Shown here one piece after another: positions 9,333 through 17,221 of a stretch of 62,642 bases of DNA. The DNA is taken from contig NZ_JAUXNA010000347.1 of assembly GCF_030682935.1 (NCBI RefSeq), forward strand, positions 1-62,642, read 5' to 3'. A program made the position numbers and the translations under genes. The notes below the pieces were generated by a model, which had not been told where the DNA came from, ran no database searches, and saw nothing but the letters and a program-made list of their open reading frames with translations. The number at the start of each line of letters is the position of its first letter. Positions within the stretch are counted from its first letter, which is position 1. This DNA is from Polaromonas sp. Lineage in GTDB: Bacteria; Pseudomonadota; Gammaproteobacteria; Burkholderiales; Burkholderiaceae_C.

Positions 9333-10061
9333 GTGTCCCTATTACAGGCTCTCCATGGAGAACAAGCTTTGAACGAAAGTAGCCCCCATACGCCCTGGTA
9401 CCGCCAGGCTGCCGCAGTCATACCCCGGCATGTGATTCTGAAAAGTATCGGAACCACGCTGTTCATCAGTCTGTTTTTCGGTGCTTACTTCTATTTGCTC
9501 AATGGCCCGGCCTATCCGACCACGGTGATGCCCCTCACCTTCCTGGATAGCCTGATCAGCTTTGAGCCACTGGCCATGCCGCTGTATGTTTCATTGTGGG
9601 TCTATGTTTCCTTGCCCCCGGCATTGCTGGCGACGCGGCGCGAACTCTATGGTTATGGTGCGGCCATGGCTGGAACCTGCCTTGTGGGGCTGATCATCTT
9701 CTATTTCTGGCCCACGGCAGCCCCCGCAGCCGACATCGACTGGGCGCTGTATCCTGGCGTGGATTTCCTTAAAAGCATGGATGCCTCGGGCAATGCCTTC
9801 CCTTCCCTTCATGTCGCCACCGCCATTTTTTCAGGTGTCTGGTTACATCACCTGCTGCGTCGCTTTGGTGGGCCGCAGTGGATACTCATGCTCAATGGGA
9901 TATGGTGCATCGGCATCATCTATTCCACGCTGGCCACACGCCAGCATGTGGCCGTGGATGTGTGGGCCGGTCTCGCGCTCGGGGGGCCGGCAGCCTGGCT
10001 GTCATTGCGTCAACGCCTGAACACGGCGCTAGCCGGTAAAATCCGTCACCCCTCCATTTGA
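9333..10061 (+). CDS. PAP2 superfamily (AUR1-like) membrane phosphatase/transferase
   Basis: A 242-residue multi-pass protein of the PAP2 superfamily. The second and third catalytic motifs are visible as SGNAFPSLHVATAIF and TLATRQHVAVDVWAG, the pattern of AUR1/inositolphosphotransferase-like members. It follows the deacetylase by three bases. The listed start is GTG 9333, but TTG at 9369 has a better-placed GGAG (9357-9360) and gives a 230-residue protein. It might dephosphorylate an undecaprenyl or lipid phosphate, or transfer a phospho-head group. Exact chemistry is not determinable. Confidence 0.82.
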   Translation: MSLLQALHGEQALNESSPHTPWYRQAAAVIPRHVILKSIGTTLFISLFFGAYFYLLNGPAYPTTVMPLTFLDSLISFEPLAMPLYVSLWVYVSLPPALLATRRELYGYGAAMAGTCLVGLIIFYFWPTAAPAADIDWALYPGVDFLKSMDASGNAFPSLHVATAIFSGVWLHHLLRRFGGPQWILMLNGIWCIGIIYSTLATRQHVAVDVWAGLALGGPAAWLSLRQRLNTALAGKIRHPSI

Positions 10062-10121
10062 TCCAACCCGACCCCCTGAATTTTCCAGTATGTCACTTCC
10101 TTTAGATCGGCTTGATTTTCT

Positions 10122-11315
10122 CTGAACCCGCTCTGGCTCTCCCATTTCACCGCGACCAGCGGCATCGGTCGCGGCCTCCAACAGACCCTCGCTGCGCTAA
10201 ACCAGCAGCGTGGCGGGCTGGTTCCGTGCGCGTTTGATACGGTTGATCTGGCAACTTTTGTGGGCGAAGTCGCGGGTGTGGATGCCGTGGAGCTGCCCAC
10301 GCATCTGGCCGACTTTGACTGCCGAAACAACCGGCTCGCGCTGCTCGGATTGATGCAGGATGGCTTCGCCGATGCCGTAACAGCCGCCAGCCACAAATAC
10401 GGCGCGCAGCGCGTGGGCGTGTTTATCGGCACCAGCACCTCCGGCATCCTGCAAACCGAACTGGCTTACCGTCGGCGCGATCCGGTGAGCGGCGCCCTCC
10501 CCGCCGATTTTATTTACCGCACCACGCACAATACTTTTTCCGTCGCCGATTTCACGCGTCATTATTTTGGCCTGACCGGTCCCGCCGTCGCGGTGTCTTC
10601 AGCATGCTCATCGAGCGCCAAGGTGTTTGCCTCGGCCCGCCGCATGATGGCGGCAGGACTGATAGACGCAGCGGTGGTGGGCGGCGTGGATTCGCTCTGC
10701 CTGACGACCTTGTATGGCTTCAATTCCCTTGGCCTGATTTCCACGCAGCCATGCCGCCCCTTCGACGCCGCACGCGACGGGATTTCCATCGGTGAGGCGG
10801 CGGCATTCGCCCTGCTGGAACGCCTGCCAGCGCAACTGGATGACGATGCCGTGCTGCTGCTGGGCGTGGGCGAATCCAGCGATGCCCACCACATGTCCTC
10901 GCCCCACCCTGATGGCCTCGGCGCGCGCATGGCGATGCAGGATGCCTTGACCATGGCCCAACTCGACGCGGCCGATATTGACTACATCAACCTGCACGGC
11001 ACCGCCACGCCAAGCAACGACGCGGCCGAGGCCAAGGCAGTCGCCGCGCTGTTCGGATCCACCACGCCCTGCAGCTCCACCAAAGGCGCTACCGGACACA
11101 CGCTGGGTGCAGCAGGCGGGCTGGAAGCGGTAATCTGTGCGCTGGCACTGCAACACGGCCTGTTGCCAGGTGGCCTGAATACACAGCAGCTGGATCCGGC
11201 GCTGCCCCTCAACTACCTGCTGGACAACCGCGAGCAGCGGGTCAGTCGCGTACTGAGCAATTCTTTCGGTTTCGGCGGCACCAATTGCAGCCTGATTTTC
11301 GGCCGGGCCGGTTAA
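10122..11315 (+). CDS. beta-ketoacyl-ACP synthase, aryl-polyene type
   Basis: This is a complete ketosynthase. The nucleophile lies in SSACSSSAKV, and the two histidines in NLHGTATPSNDAAEAKA and KGATGHTLGAAGG. It condenses malonyl units onto the ACP-bound chain with the partner at 11325. The conserved N-terminus (NPLWLSHFTATSGIGRGL) extends upstream of the first canonical start (GTG 10260). The only possible starter after the in-frame stop at 10113 is CTG at 10122, which I have used. GTG 10260 would delete the first beta-strand. No clear ribosome-binding site precedes 10122. Confidence 0.9.
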   Translation: MNPLWLSHFTATSGIGRGLQQTLAALNQQRGGLVPCAFDTVDLATFVGEVAGVDAVELPTHLADFDCRNNRLALLGLMQDGFADAVTAASHKYGAQRVGVFIGTSTSGILQTELAYRRRDPVSGALPADFIYRTTHNTFSVADFTRHYFGLTGPAVAVSSACSSSAKVFASARRMMAAGLIDAAVVGGVDSLCLTTLYGFNSLGLISTQPCRPFDAARDGISIGEAAAFALLERLPAQLDDDAVLLLGVGESSDAHHMSSPHPDGLGARMAMQDALTMAQLDAADIDYINLHGTATPSNDAAEAKAVAALFGSTTPCSSTKGATGHTLGAAGGLEAVICALALQHGLLPGGLNTQQLDPALPLNYLLDNREQRVSRVLSNSFGFGGTNCSLIFGRAG

Positions 11316-11324
11316 AGACAACAA

Positions 11325-12161
11325 ATGACGCAGCATTCAGCCCATGGCGCGACGCCCCTCACGGTCTTTGTCGAAGGCATCGGCCTGCTGGGCCCCGGCC
11401 TGTCCAGCTGGGCGCAAGGCCGCCGGCACCTTGACGGTAATTTGCCCTACGAAGCCGGACGATGCGTGCTGCCATTGCCGATGGCGCTGCCGCCAGCCGA
11501 GCGGCGCCGCGCCGGCGCCGTGGTCAAGGTCTCGCTGGCCGTCGGCCAGGAAGCCGTGGCGGCTTCGGGTCTGCAGGCGAATGCCCTGCCTTCGGTTTTT
11601 TCATCGTCCAGCGGCGACGCCATCAATTGCCACGAGATCTGCAGCGCGCTGGCGTCAGGCGACCGGCTGATCTCGCCGACCCGCTTTCACAACTCGGTGC
11701 ACAACGCCTCTTCGGGTTACTGGAGCATTTCGAGTGGCGCCATGGCCTCCTCGTCGGTGCTGTGCGCGCGCGATGGAAGTTTTTCGGCCGGCCTGCTGGA
11801 AGCGATGACGCAGGTGATGGTTGAGCAGACGGCGGTCTTGCTGGTCGCCTACGACACCGATTATCCCGAGCCACTGCGCAGCGTGCGGCCCCTGCCCGAT
11901 ACCTTTGGGGTGGGTCTGGTGCTGGCCCCCCAGCGCAGCGAACGCAGCCAGGCCCAATGGACCCTGGCGCCAGCCGCCTGCTTGAGCGGCGCGGCGGCAG
12001 ACCGCCTGGACGATTGCGCCCTCGAACAGCTCCGCAAGAGCATTCCCGCCGCGCGCTGCCTGCCGCTGCTTCGCAGTGTTGCTGCGCAACGCTCGGGCGA
12101 GGTCGTGCTGGACTACCTGGAGGGCCTGCAGTTGGCCGTGCAGGTCGCGCCATGCCGCTAA
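11325..12161 (+). CDS. ketosynthase-like protein, probable chain-length-factor partner
   Basis: A 278-residue protein with a short beta-ketoacyl synthase-like N-terminal fold (VFVEGIGLLGPGLSSW; FSSSSGDAINCHEI; NSVHNASSGYWSI). No cysteine sits in the position expected for the nucleophile and no C-terminal KS histidine motifs are present, so it is probably catalytically inactive. Such half-size proteins pair with the ketosynthase in aryl-polyene and xanthomonadin systems and are compared with chain-length factors. It starts nine bases after the ketosynthase. The pairing is inferred from adjacency and length. Confidence 0.82.
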   Translation: MTQHSAHGATPLTVFVEGIGLLGPGLSSWAQGRRHLDGNLPYEAGRCVLPLPMALPPAERRRAGAVVKVSLAVGQEAVAASGLQANALPSVFSSSSGDAINCHEICSALASGDRLISPTRFHNSVHNASSGYWSISSGAMASSSVLCARDGSFSAGLLEAMTQVMVEQTAVLLVAYDTDYPEPLRSVRPLPDTFGVGLVLAPQRSERSQAQWTLAPAACLSGAAADRLDDCALEQLRKSIPAARCLPLLRSVAAQRSGEVVLDYLEGLQLAVQVAPCR

Positions 12162-12190
12162 CGTGCAGACGCTGCGACTGACTGACGTCC

Positions 12191-12733
12191 GTGCTTCCAA
12201 ACGCGCCTTCCACACTGCAGCACGACGAGATTGCCCGCCGCATTCCCCACCAGGGCAGCATGTGCCTGCTCGACCGCGTGACCGCCTGGGACACCATCCA
12301 AATCCGCTGCGAAGCCAGCAGTCACCGGGAGGCGAATAATCCCTTGCGCGCGCACGGACGGCTGGGCGCGTCTTGCGGCATTGAATACGCCGCGCAGGCG
12401 ATGGCGGTGCATGGCGCCCTGATCGCTGAAGCCCAGGCCAGCGCCGGCAAGGCGAGCCCTGCCCCGCAAATCGGCTACCTGGCCAGCGTTAGAAGCGTGA
12501 CGCTTCATGTCGAAAGGCTCGATGACCTGAGCGCTGCGCTCACCATCCATGCCGAACGCATGAGCGGTGACGACCGCACCATTCTTTACAGCTTCACGGT
12601 GCAGGCCGGGCTTGCGCTGCTTCTGTCAGGACGCGCCGTGGTCGTGCTCGATGCAGCGGGTCTGCTGCTGCCGGGCCGCACCGCCATACCCGTCGAGTCT
12701 CCGAACGGGTCAACAACTTCCGGGACCTTATGA
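12191..12733 (+). CDS. hotdog 3-hydroxyacyl-ACP dehydratase (ApeP-like)
   Basis: A 180-residue hotdog-fold dehydratase. The family signature HDEIARRIPHQGSMCLLDRV lies at the N-terminus and GIEYAAQAMAVHGAL forms the central helix. It acts with the other dehydratase (4253) to give conjugated double bonds. It begins at GTG 12191, and no upstream ATG fits the family start. The stop overlaps the fabG start (ATGA). High family confidence. Confidence 0.87.
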   Translation: MLPNAPSTLQHDEIARRIPHQGSMCLLDRVTAWDTIQIRCEASSHREANNPLRAHGRLGASCGIEYAAQAMAVHGALIAEAQASAGKASPAPQIGYLASVRSVTLHVERLDDLSAALTIHAERMSGDDRTILYSFTVQAGLALLLSGRAVVVLDAAGLLLPGRTAIPVESPNGSTTSGTL

Positions 12734-13467
12734 GCGAACCAACCCCTCGAAAGCGTGCACTGGTCACCGGCGGCAGTGGCGGCATCGGCTCGGCGATTTG
12801 CCGGCAACTGGCCGCCGACGGTTTTCATGTCATCGTGCACGCCAATCGCGGCCTTGAGGCCGCCCAAACGCTGGTGGACGCCATCAAGGCAGCGGGCGGA
12901 CAAGCACAAGCGCTGGCTTTCGACGTCACCGATGCAGCCGCGACAGCCACCGCACTGGAGGCCCTGCTGGCGGACGGACCGATCCAGGTGGTGGTGAACA
13001 ACGCCGGCATTCACGACGACGCCGTCTTTCCGGGCATGCAGCTCAGGCAATGGCAGCAAGTCATTGACGTGTCGCTGAACGGTTTTTTCCATGTCACCCA
13101 GCCTTTGATGATGCCGATGATCCGCACGCGTTGGGGACGCATCATCAACATCACGTCGGTCGCCGCCGTGGCCGGCAACCGCGGCCAGGTCAACTATTCG
13201 GCAGCCAAGGGCGCGCTGCATTCGGCCACCAAGTCGCTCGCGCTGGAGGTGGCCAGCCGCGGCATCACCGTCAATGCCGTGGCGCCCGGCATCATCGCAA
13301 CGCCCATGAGCCAGGGCACCTTTGATGCCCCCGCCATTGCCCAGCTGGTTCCGATGAAGCGCGCCGGCCGGCCCGAAGAAGTGGCGGACCTCGTCAGTTT
13401 TCTGGCCTCGGAACGCGCGGCCTACATCAGCGGCCAGATTATCTCCATCAACGGCGGCATGATTTAA
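12730..13467 (+). CDS. fabG: 3-oxoacyl-ACP reductase (FabG-like SDR)
   Basis: A 245-residue short-chain dehydrogenase. The NADPH-binding VTGGSGGIGSAI is at the N-terminus, NNAGI in the middle, and a catalytic serine (INITSVAAVAG) and Y-x3-K (YSAAKGA) follow. It ends with the usual FabG tail (SGQIISINGGMI). It reduces the 3-keto group after each condensation of the polyketide chain. Stop/start overlap couples it to the upstream dehydratase. The symbol denotes the family; this is a cluster paralogue rather than the fatty-acid synthesis copy. Confidence 0.9.
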   Translation: MSEPTPRKRALVTGGSGGIGSAICRQLAADGFHVIVHANRGLEAAQTLVDAIKAAGGQAQALAFDVTDAAATATALEALLADGPIQVVVNNAGIHDDAVFPGMQLRQWQQVIDVSLNGFFHVTQPLMMPMIRTRWGRIINITSVAAVAGNRGQVNYSAAKGALHSATKSLALEVASRGITVNAVAPGIIATPMSQGTFDAPAIAQLVPMKRAGRPEEVADLVSFLASERAAYISGQIISINGGMI

Positions 13468-13480
13468 AGGAAATACCAGC

Positions 13481-14257
13481 ATGAAAACCCCTGAACCGAC
13501 TCCCGGGGTGCATGCACCTCATGGCCCGCTCACCGATTACTACCAGACCGAGCAGGATCGGCAAGCGTATTTACGCAAGATTTTCGACAATACGGCCGCG
13601 GATTACGACCGCATCGAGGCGATGCTGGCATGGGGATCCGGCTCCCGCTATCGGCGTCAGGCGCTGGTTCGGGGCGGCTTGAAAGCGGGCATGAAAGTGC
13701 TCGATGTGGGCGTGGGAACCGGGCTGGTCGCAGCGCAAGCCTGCATTCTGACCGGCAATCCCGCCCTGGTCACCGGGGTTGACCCCAGCCCCGGCATGAT
13801 GGCTGCAAGCAAGCTGCCCAAGACCATGGTGTTGCTGGAAGGCCGGGCTGAATCATTGCCTTTCCCCGACAATCATTTTGATTTTTTGAGCATGGGCTAT
13901 GCACTGCGCCACATCAGCGATCTGGGCGTGGCGTTTGCAGAGTTTGAACGGGTCTTGAAGCCCGGTGGCCGTCTGTGCATACTCGAAATTACCCAGGCAA
14001 AAAGCCGTTTTGGGCGATGGCTGCTCAAAAGCTATATGCGCGGGGTGATACCGTTACTAACGCGATTCGTTTCCAGGCGAAAAGATACCGCCACGATCTG
14101 GCGCTATTACTGGGACAGCATAGAAGCCTGCGTCCCTCCCGAACAAGTCATGGCCACACTCAGCGCCGCGGGACTGATGCAGGTTAAGCGACATCTGGAA
14201 GTTGGCGTATTTTCGGAATACCAGGCAATCAAAACAGGCCCCGCCCAGGCTGACTGA
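13481..14257 (+). CDS. class I SAM-dependent methyltransferase (UbiE-like)
   Basis: A 258-residue methyltransferase with the Rossmann motif LDVGVGTGLVAAQA (motif I), an acidic LVTGVDPSPGM (motif II) and MGYALRHISD. A ribosome-binding site AAAGGAA lies just upstream. Methyltransferases in aryl-polyene and flexirubin clusters are thought to modify the aryl head group, which fits here. UbiE-like enzymes also C-methylate quinones, so a role outside pigment synthesis is possible, though its position between fabG and the antiporter favours the cluster. Confidence 0.85.
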   Translation: MKTPEPTPGVHAPHGPLTDYYQTEQDRQAYLRKIFDNTAADYDRIEAMLAWGSGSRYRRQALVRGGLKAGMKVLDVGVGTGLVAAQACILTGNPALVTGVDPSPGMMAASKLPKTMVLLEGRAESLPFPDNHFDFLSMGYALRHISDLGVAFAEFERVLKPGGRLCILEITQAKSRFGRWLLKSYMRGVIPLLTRFVSRRKDTATIWRYYWDSIEACVPPEQVMATLSAAGLMQVKRHLEVGVFSEYQAIKTGPAQAD

Positions 14258-14272
14258 TGGCCCGCAAAATCC

Positions 14273-15595
14273 ATGACCACAGCCATTAACAGCGCCACCC
14301 ACGCAACCGAAGCGCTGCTCTTTTTTACCCTGCTGCAACTCACCGTGATCGTGCTCGCCGCGCGTATCGGCGGCGGGATCGCGTTGCGTATGGGGCAATC
14401 GGCCGTGGTCGGTGAAATCGTGATCGGCATCCTGCTCGGGCCTTCACTGTTCGGGCTGCTGGCCCCCGATGTATTTCAATATGTGTTTCACTCCGGCGCA
14501 CCAGAGCCGATGCAGATGCTGTCGCAAATCGGCCTGGTGCTGCTGATGTTTCAGATTGGCCTGGAATTCGATTTCGCACACCTGGCCGAGCGCCGCAATC
14601 GCCGCGTCGTGATGTGGGTGGCGGGTGCCAGCCTGGTGGTGCCGTTTGCACTGGGTTTTGCCGTCGGCCAGGTCAGCGCGCCCGCGCTCTCTCCCGGCGC
14701 ACATCCGCTGGGGTCTGCGCTATTTGTGGCGACTGCCTTCTCGATTACGGCATTGCCGATACTCGGACGCATCATGATGGAATTCAACATGACACGCACA
14801 CCGATTGGCGTCATCGCCATCAGCGCGGCGGCGATCAATGACGTCATCGGCTGGCTGCTGCTGGCGCTCATCACCACACTCACCCTGTCGGCGTTCGATG
14901 CTGCCAGCTTTGCGGTCAAAGTGGTACTGGTGCTGGGGTTTTTCCTGTTCAGCTGGTTTGGCGTGCGCCCTGTCATGAAACGCATCCTGCATCGTTGCGA
15001 TGCAGGCTCGGGGGCGCTCTCGCACAACCTGCTCGGTATCGTGCTGGCGGCCATTTTCCTATCCGCCATGAGCACTTACCAGCTCGGCATTTTCGCCATC
15101 TTTGGCGGCTTCATGATGGGCGTGTTGCTGTATGACGAACATGCTTTTGTGCGCACCTGGAAGGCGCGCATCAGCCCGTTTGTCATGGTGTTTTTCCTGC
15201 CCATCTTTTTTACCTATACCGGCCTGCGCACCAATATCGGCAGCCTCGACAGTGCGGCGGCGTGGGGCTGGTGCGCGCTCATCGTCTTTCTCGCGACAGT
15301 GGGAAAGTACGGCGGCGCCTACGCGGCGGCACGTGTGGCGGGGATGAACCACTTTGAGGGCAAGGTCATGGGCATCATGATGAACACCCGCGCGCTGATG
15401 GAATTGATCGTGATCAATGTCGGCTACGACCTGGGCGTGATCTCGCAACAGATGTTCACCATCCTGGTGATCATGGCGATATTCAGTACCGTCATCACCA
15501 GCCCGCTGTTGCGGCGCTGGCTGCCGCGTATCGGTATTCCGGTGCCGCCGCGTTCAAAAGCGGCCGAGCGCGCGGCGCATGAGCAGCACGGGTAA
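14273..15595 (+). CDS. CPA2-family cation:proton antiporter
   Basis: A 440-residue integral membrane protein with about 12 helices. It has the KefB/NapA-type opening (LAARIGGGIALRMGQSAVVGEIVIGILLGPS), then IGLVLLMFQIGLEFD and a late NTRALMELIV motif, all features of monovalent cation:proton antiporters. There is no cytosolic TrkA domain, so it is the short form. Its 3' end overlaps the facing glycosyltransferase gene by 42 bases. A link to pigment export or periplasmic ion balance is conjecture. Confidence 0.85.
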   Translation: MTTAINSATHATEALLFFTLLQLTVIVLAARIGGGIALRMGQSAVVGEIVIGILLGPSLFGLLAPDVFQYVFHSGAPEPMQMLSQIGLVLLMFQIGLEFDFAHLAERRNRRVVMWVAGASLVVPFALGFAVGQVSAPALSPGAHPLGSALFVATAFSITALPILGRIMMEFNMTRTPIGVIAISAAAINDVIGWLLLALITTLTLSAFDAASFAVKVVLVLGFFLFSWFGVRPVMKRILHRCDAGSGALSHNLLGIVLAAIFLSAMSTYQLGIFAIFGGFMMGVLLYDEHAFVRTWKARISPFVMVFFLPIFFTYTGLRTNIGSLDSAAAWGWCALIVFLATVGKYGGAYAAARVAGMNHFEGKVMGIMMNTRALMELIVINVGYDLGVISQQMFTILVIMAIFSTVITSPLLRRWLPRIGIPVPPRSKAAERAAHEQHG

Positions 15596-16348
15596 GCGCA
15601 GCACAAATCCGGCCAGGAGGCGCGAATGCATCCAGGTGAGCAGCAGGTTGTCGCGCAGGTAGTTGAAATGCGAGACGCCGCCTTCATCGGCACGGAAATA
15701 GCGCACCGTCGCGGGCAGATTGACGGGTTTGACGCCGCGCCAGCACATGCGCACCACAGCCTCGGGGTCGAAATCAAAGCGGCGCATCCAGCGCTGGCCA
15801 CCCATCACCTGGCGCAGCGGCTCAATCGGGTAGACACGAAAACCGAACAGCGAATCGCCAATCCCCGCCCAGAGCGTTTCCAGATTGGCCCACCAGTTCG
15901 ACACCTTGCGGCCGTTGACACGCAGGCGCGGCGCGTCGGCCGCGAACACCGGCACACCCAGCACCATGGCAGCGGGCTGCGCGCTTGACGCGGCCATGAA
16001 GTCGGGGATCAGGTGGGCCGGATGCTGGCCATCGGAGTCCATGGTCAGCACATGCGTGAAGCCTTGCGCCGCGGCCAGATCCAGCCCGTGCAGCACGGCA
16101 GCGCCCTTGCCGACGTTGTGCGGCAGCACGAGCACCCGCAAACCTTCGTCCTGCGCCGCCATCGCCTGCAGGCCTTCGGCGCTGGCGTCGGTACTGCCGT
16201 CCACCACCACCCAGACCGGCGTCCACTGCGCGCGTGCCGAACGCACCGTTTCATACACCTTGGGGCCGGGATTGTAGCTGGGAATGAGCACAAGATGCGT
16301 GCGGGAAACGGTGGATGGGGAGCGGGACAAGGAAGCATTCATCGGCAT
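15554..16348 (-). CDS. GT2-family glycosyltransferase
   Basis: A 264-residue glycosyltransferase family 2 protein. The fold begins with LVLIPSYNPGPKVYETV, has VVVDGSTDAS for sugar-nucleotide binding, and carries the DxD-type metal motif in LTMDSDGQHPAHL. A short hydrophobic C-terminus follows. I chose the ATG at 16348 (MPMNAS), with AGG a few bases upstream; ATG 16342 is also possible. GT2 genes are standard in aryl-polyene and xanthomonadin loci, where they probably glycosylate the lipid anchor. It is tail-to-tail with, and overlaps, the antiporter gene. Confidence 0.87.
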   Translation of the reverse strand: MPMNASLSRSPSTVSRTHLVLIPSYNPGPKVYETVRSARAQWTPVWVVVDGSTDASAEGLQAMAAQDEGLRVLVLPHNVGKGAAVLHGLDLAAAQGFTHVLTMDSDGQHPAHLIPDFMAASSAQPAAMVLGVPVFAADAPRLRVNGRKVSNWWANLETLWAGIGDSLFGFRVYPIEPLRQVMGGQRWMRRFDFDPEAVVRMCWRGVKPVNLPATVRYFRADEGGVSHFNYLRDNLLLTWMHSRLLAGFVLRLPVLLMRRALGRF

Positions 16349-16382
16349 GAAACCTGAGCAGAAGAAAAAAGAAGACAGGCCG

Positions 16383-17198
16383 TCAATTCGGCGGCGCCGA
16401 AACAGGAAAGTCGGGCAATTGCGCATGTGCCAGCTCGGACTGGAAGTAGCGCTCAAGCTCAATGACAAAGCGCCCGGTATGCTGGGGCGGCTCAAACCGC
16501 TTACCGAGGCGGACTCGGTAAGTGATGGGCATTCTCGGCGTCCACAGTACCGACCAGCCTTTTCCCAGAAAACCCGAATTGGTTTCAATGAAGACCGTCT
16601 GTACCGGCACACCCGCATGTTTGGCAATCAGTCCGGCCGTCCCCTGAACCGGGCCGACAGGAAACCGGGTGGTGCGGGTGCCCTCGGGAAACAGCAGTAA
16701 ATGGCTGCCCTGGTGTAAATCGGCAACAGCCAATTGCACCATGGTGCGAAGCGGCGTGTTGCGGATGTAGCCCGCCAGCCGGGCACCTGCACCGAAAAAA
16801 ACGCTGTTGACGATGTCGGCCTTCATGATGCAGGCTGCATCGGGCAGCCGCGACAAAATCATGACAGCATCGAGCAGCGACGGATGGTTGGGCGCAATGA
16901 TCATGGCCGGGCCGCCTTGCAGCGCATCGAGCTCTTCCAGGTCGAAGCGACAGGCTCCCATGAAAACCAGCAAGCGTAAATAAGCCCGGAACGTCCTGGC
17001 GATGAGCTTGCGGCCGATCCGCTTGCTCAGCACCCGCGGCAAAATCACGCGCATCGGAATCGCCAGCAACGAGATGGTGAGGCAGATCACGCCCAGCACC
17101 ACGAAGCCCAGGTGCAGCCTGGCGGGGTCAATCAGGGCCCGGCGAACGGCGTTCAGCGTAAGGTGCTTGTTCAGAACGGTATTTCCCTTGTTTTCCAT
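16383..17198 (-). CDS. PlsC-type lysophospholipid/glycolipid acyltransferase
   Basis: A 271-residue acyltransferase. The catalytic motif NHPSLLDAV (NHx4D type) is at about residues 104-112 and the substrate-binding FPEGTRTTRF lies about 65 residues later. There are hydrophobic segments near the N-terminus. Proteins of this type sit in xanthomonadin/aryl-polyene clusters and are proposed to place acyl chains on the anchor lipid. It lies between the GT2 and flavoprotein genes on the same strand, so these three probably form one operon transcribed leftwards. Confidence 0.87.
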   Translation of the reverse strand: MENKGNTVLNKHLTLNAVRRALIDPARLHLGFVVLGVICLTISLLAIPMRVILPRVLSKRIGRKLIARTFRAYLRLLVFMGACRFDLEELDALQGGPAMIIAPNHPSLLDAVMILSRLPDAACIMKADIVNSVFFGAGARLAGYIRNTPLRTMVQLAVADLHQGSHLLLFPEGTRTTRFPVGPVQGTAGLIAKHAGVPVQTVFIETNSGFLGKGWSVLWTPRMPITYRVRLGKRFEPPQHTGRFVIELERYFQSELAHAQLPDFPVSAPPN

Positions 17199-17221
17199 AA
17201 AGTCGGTGCGTGCGGCGGCTC

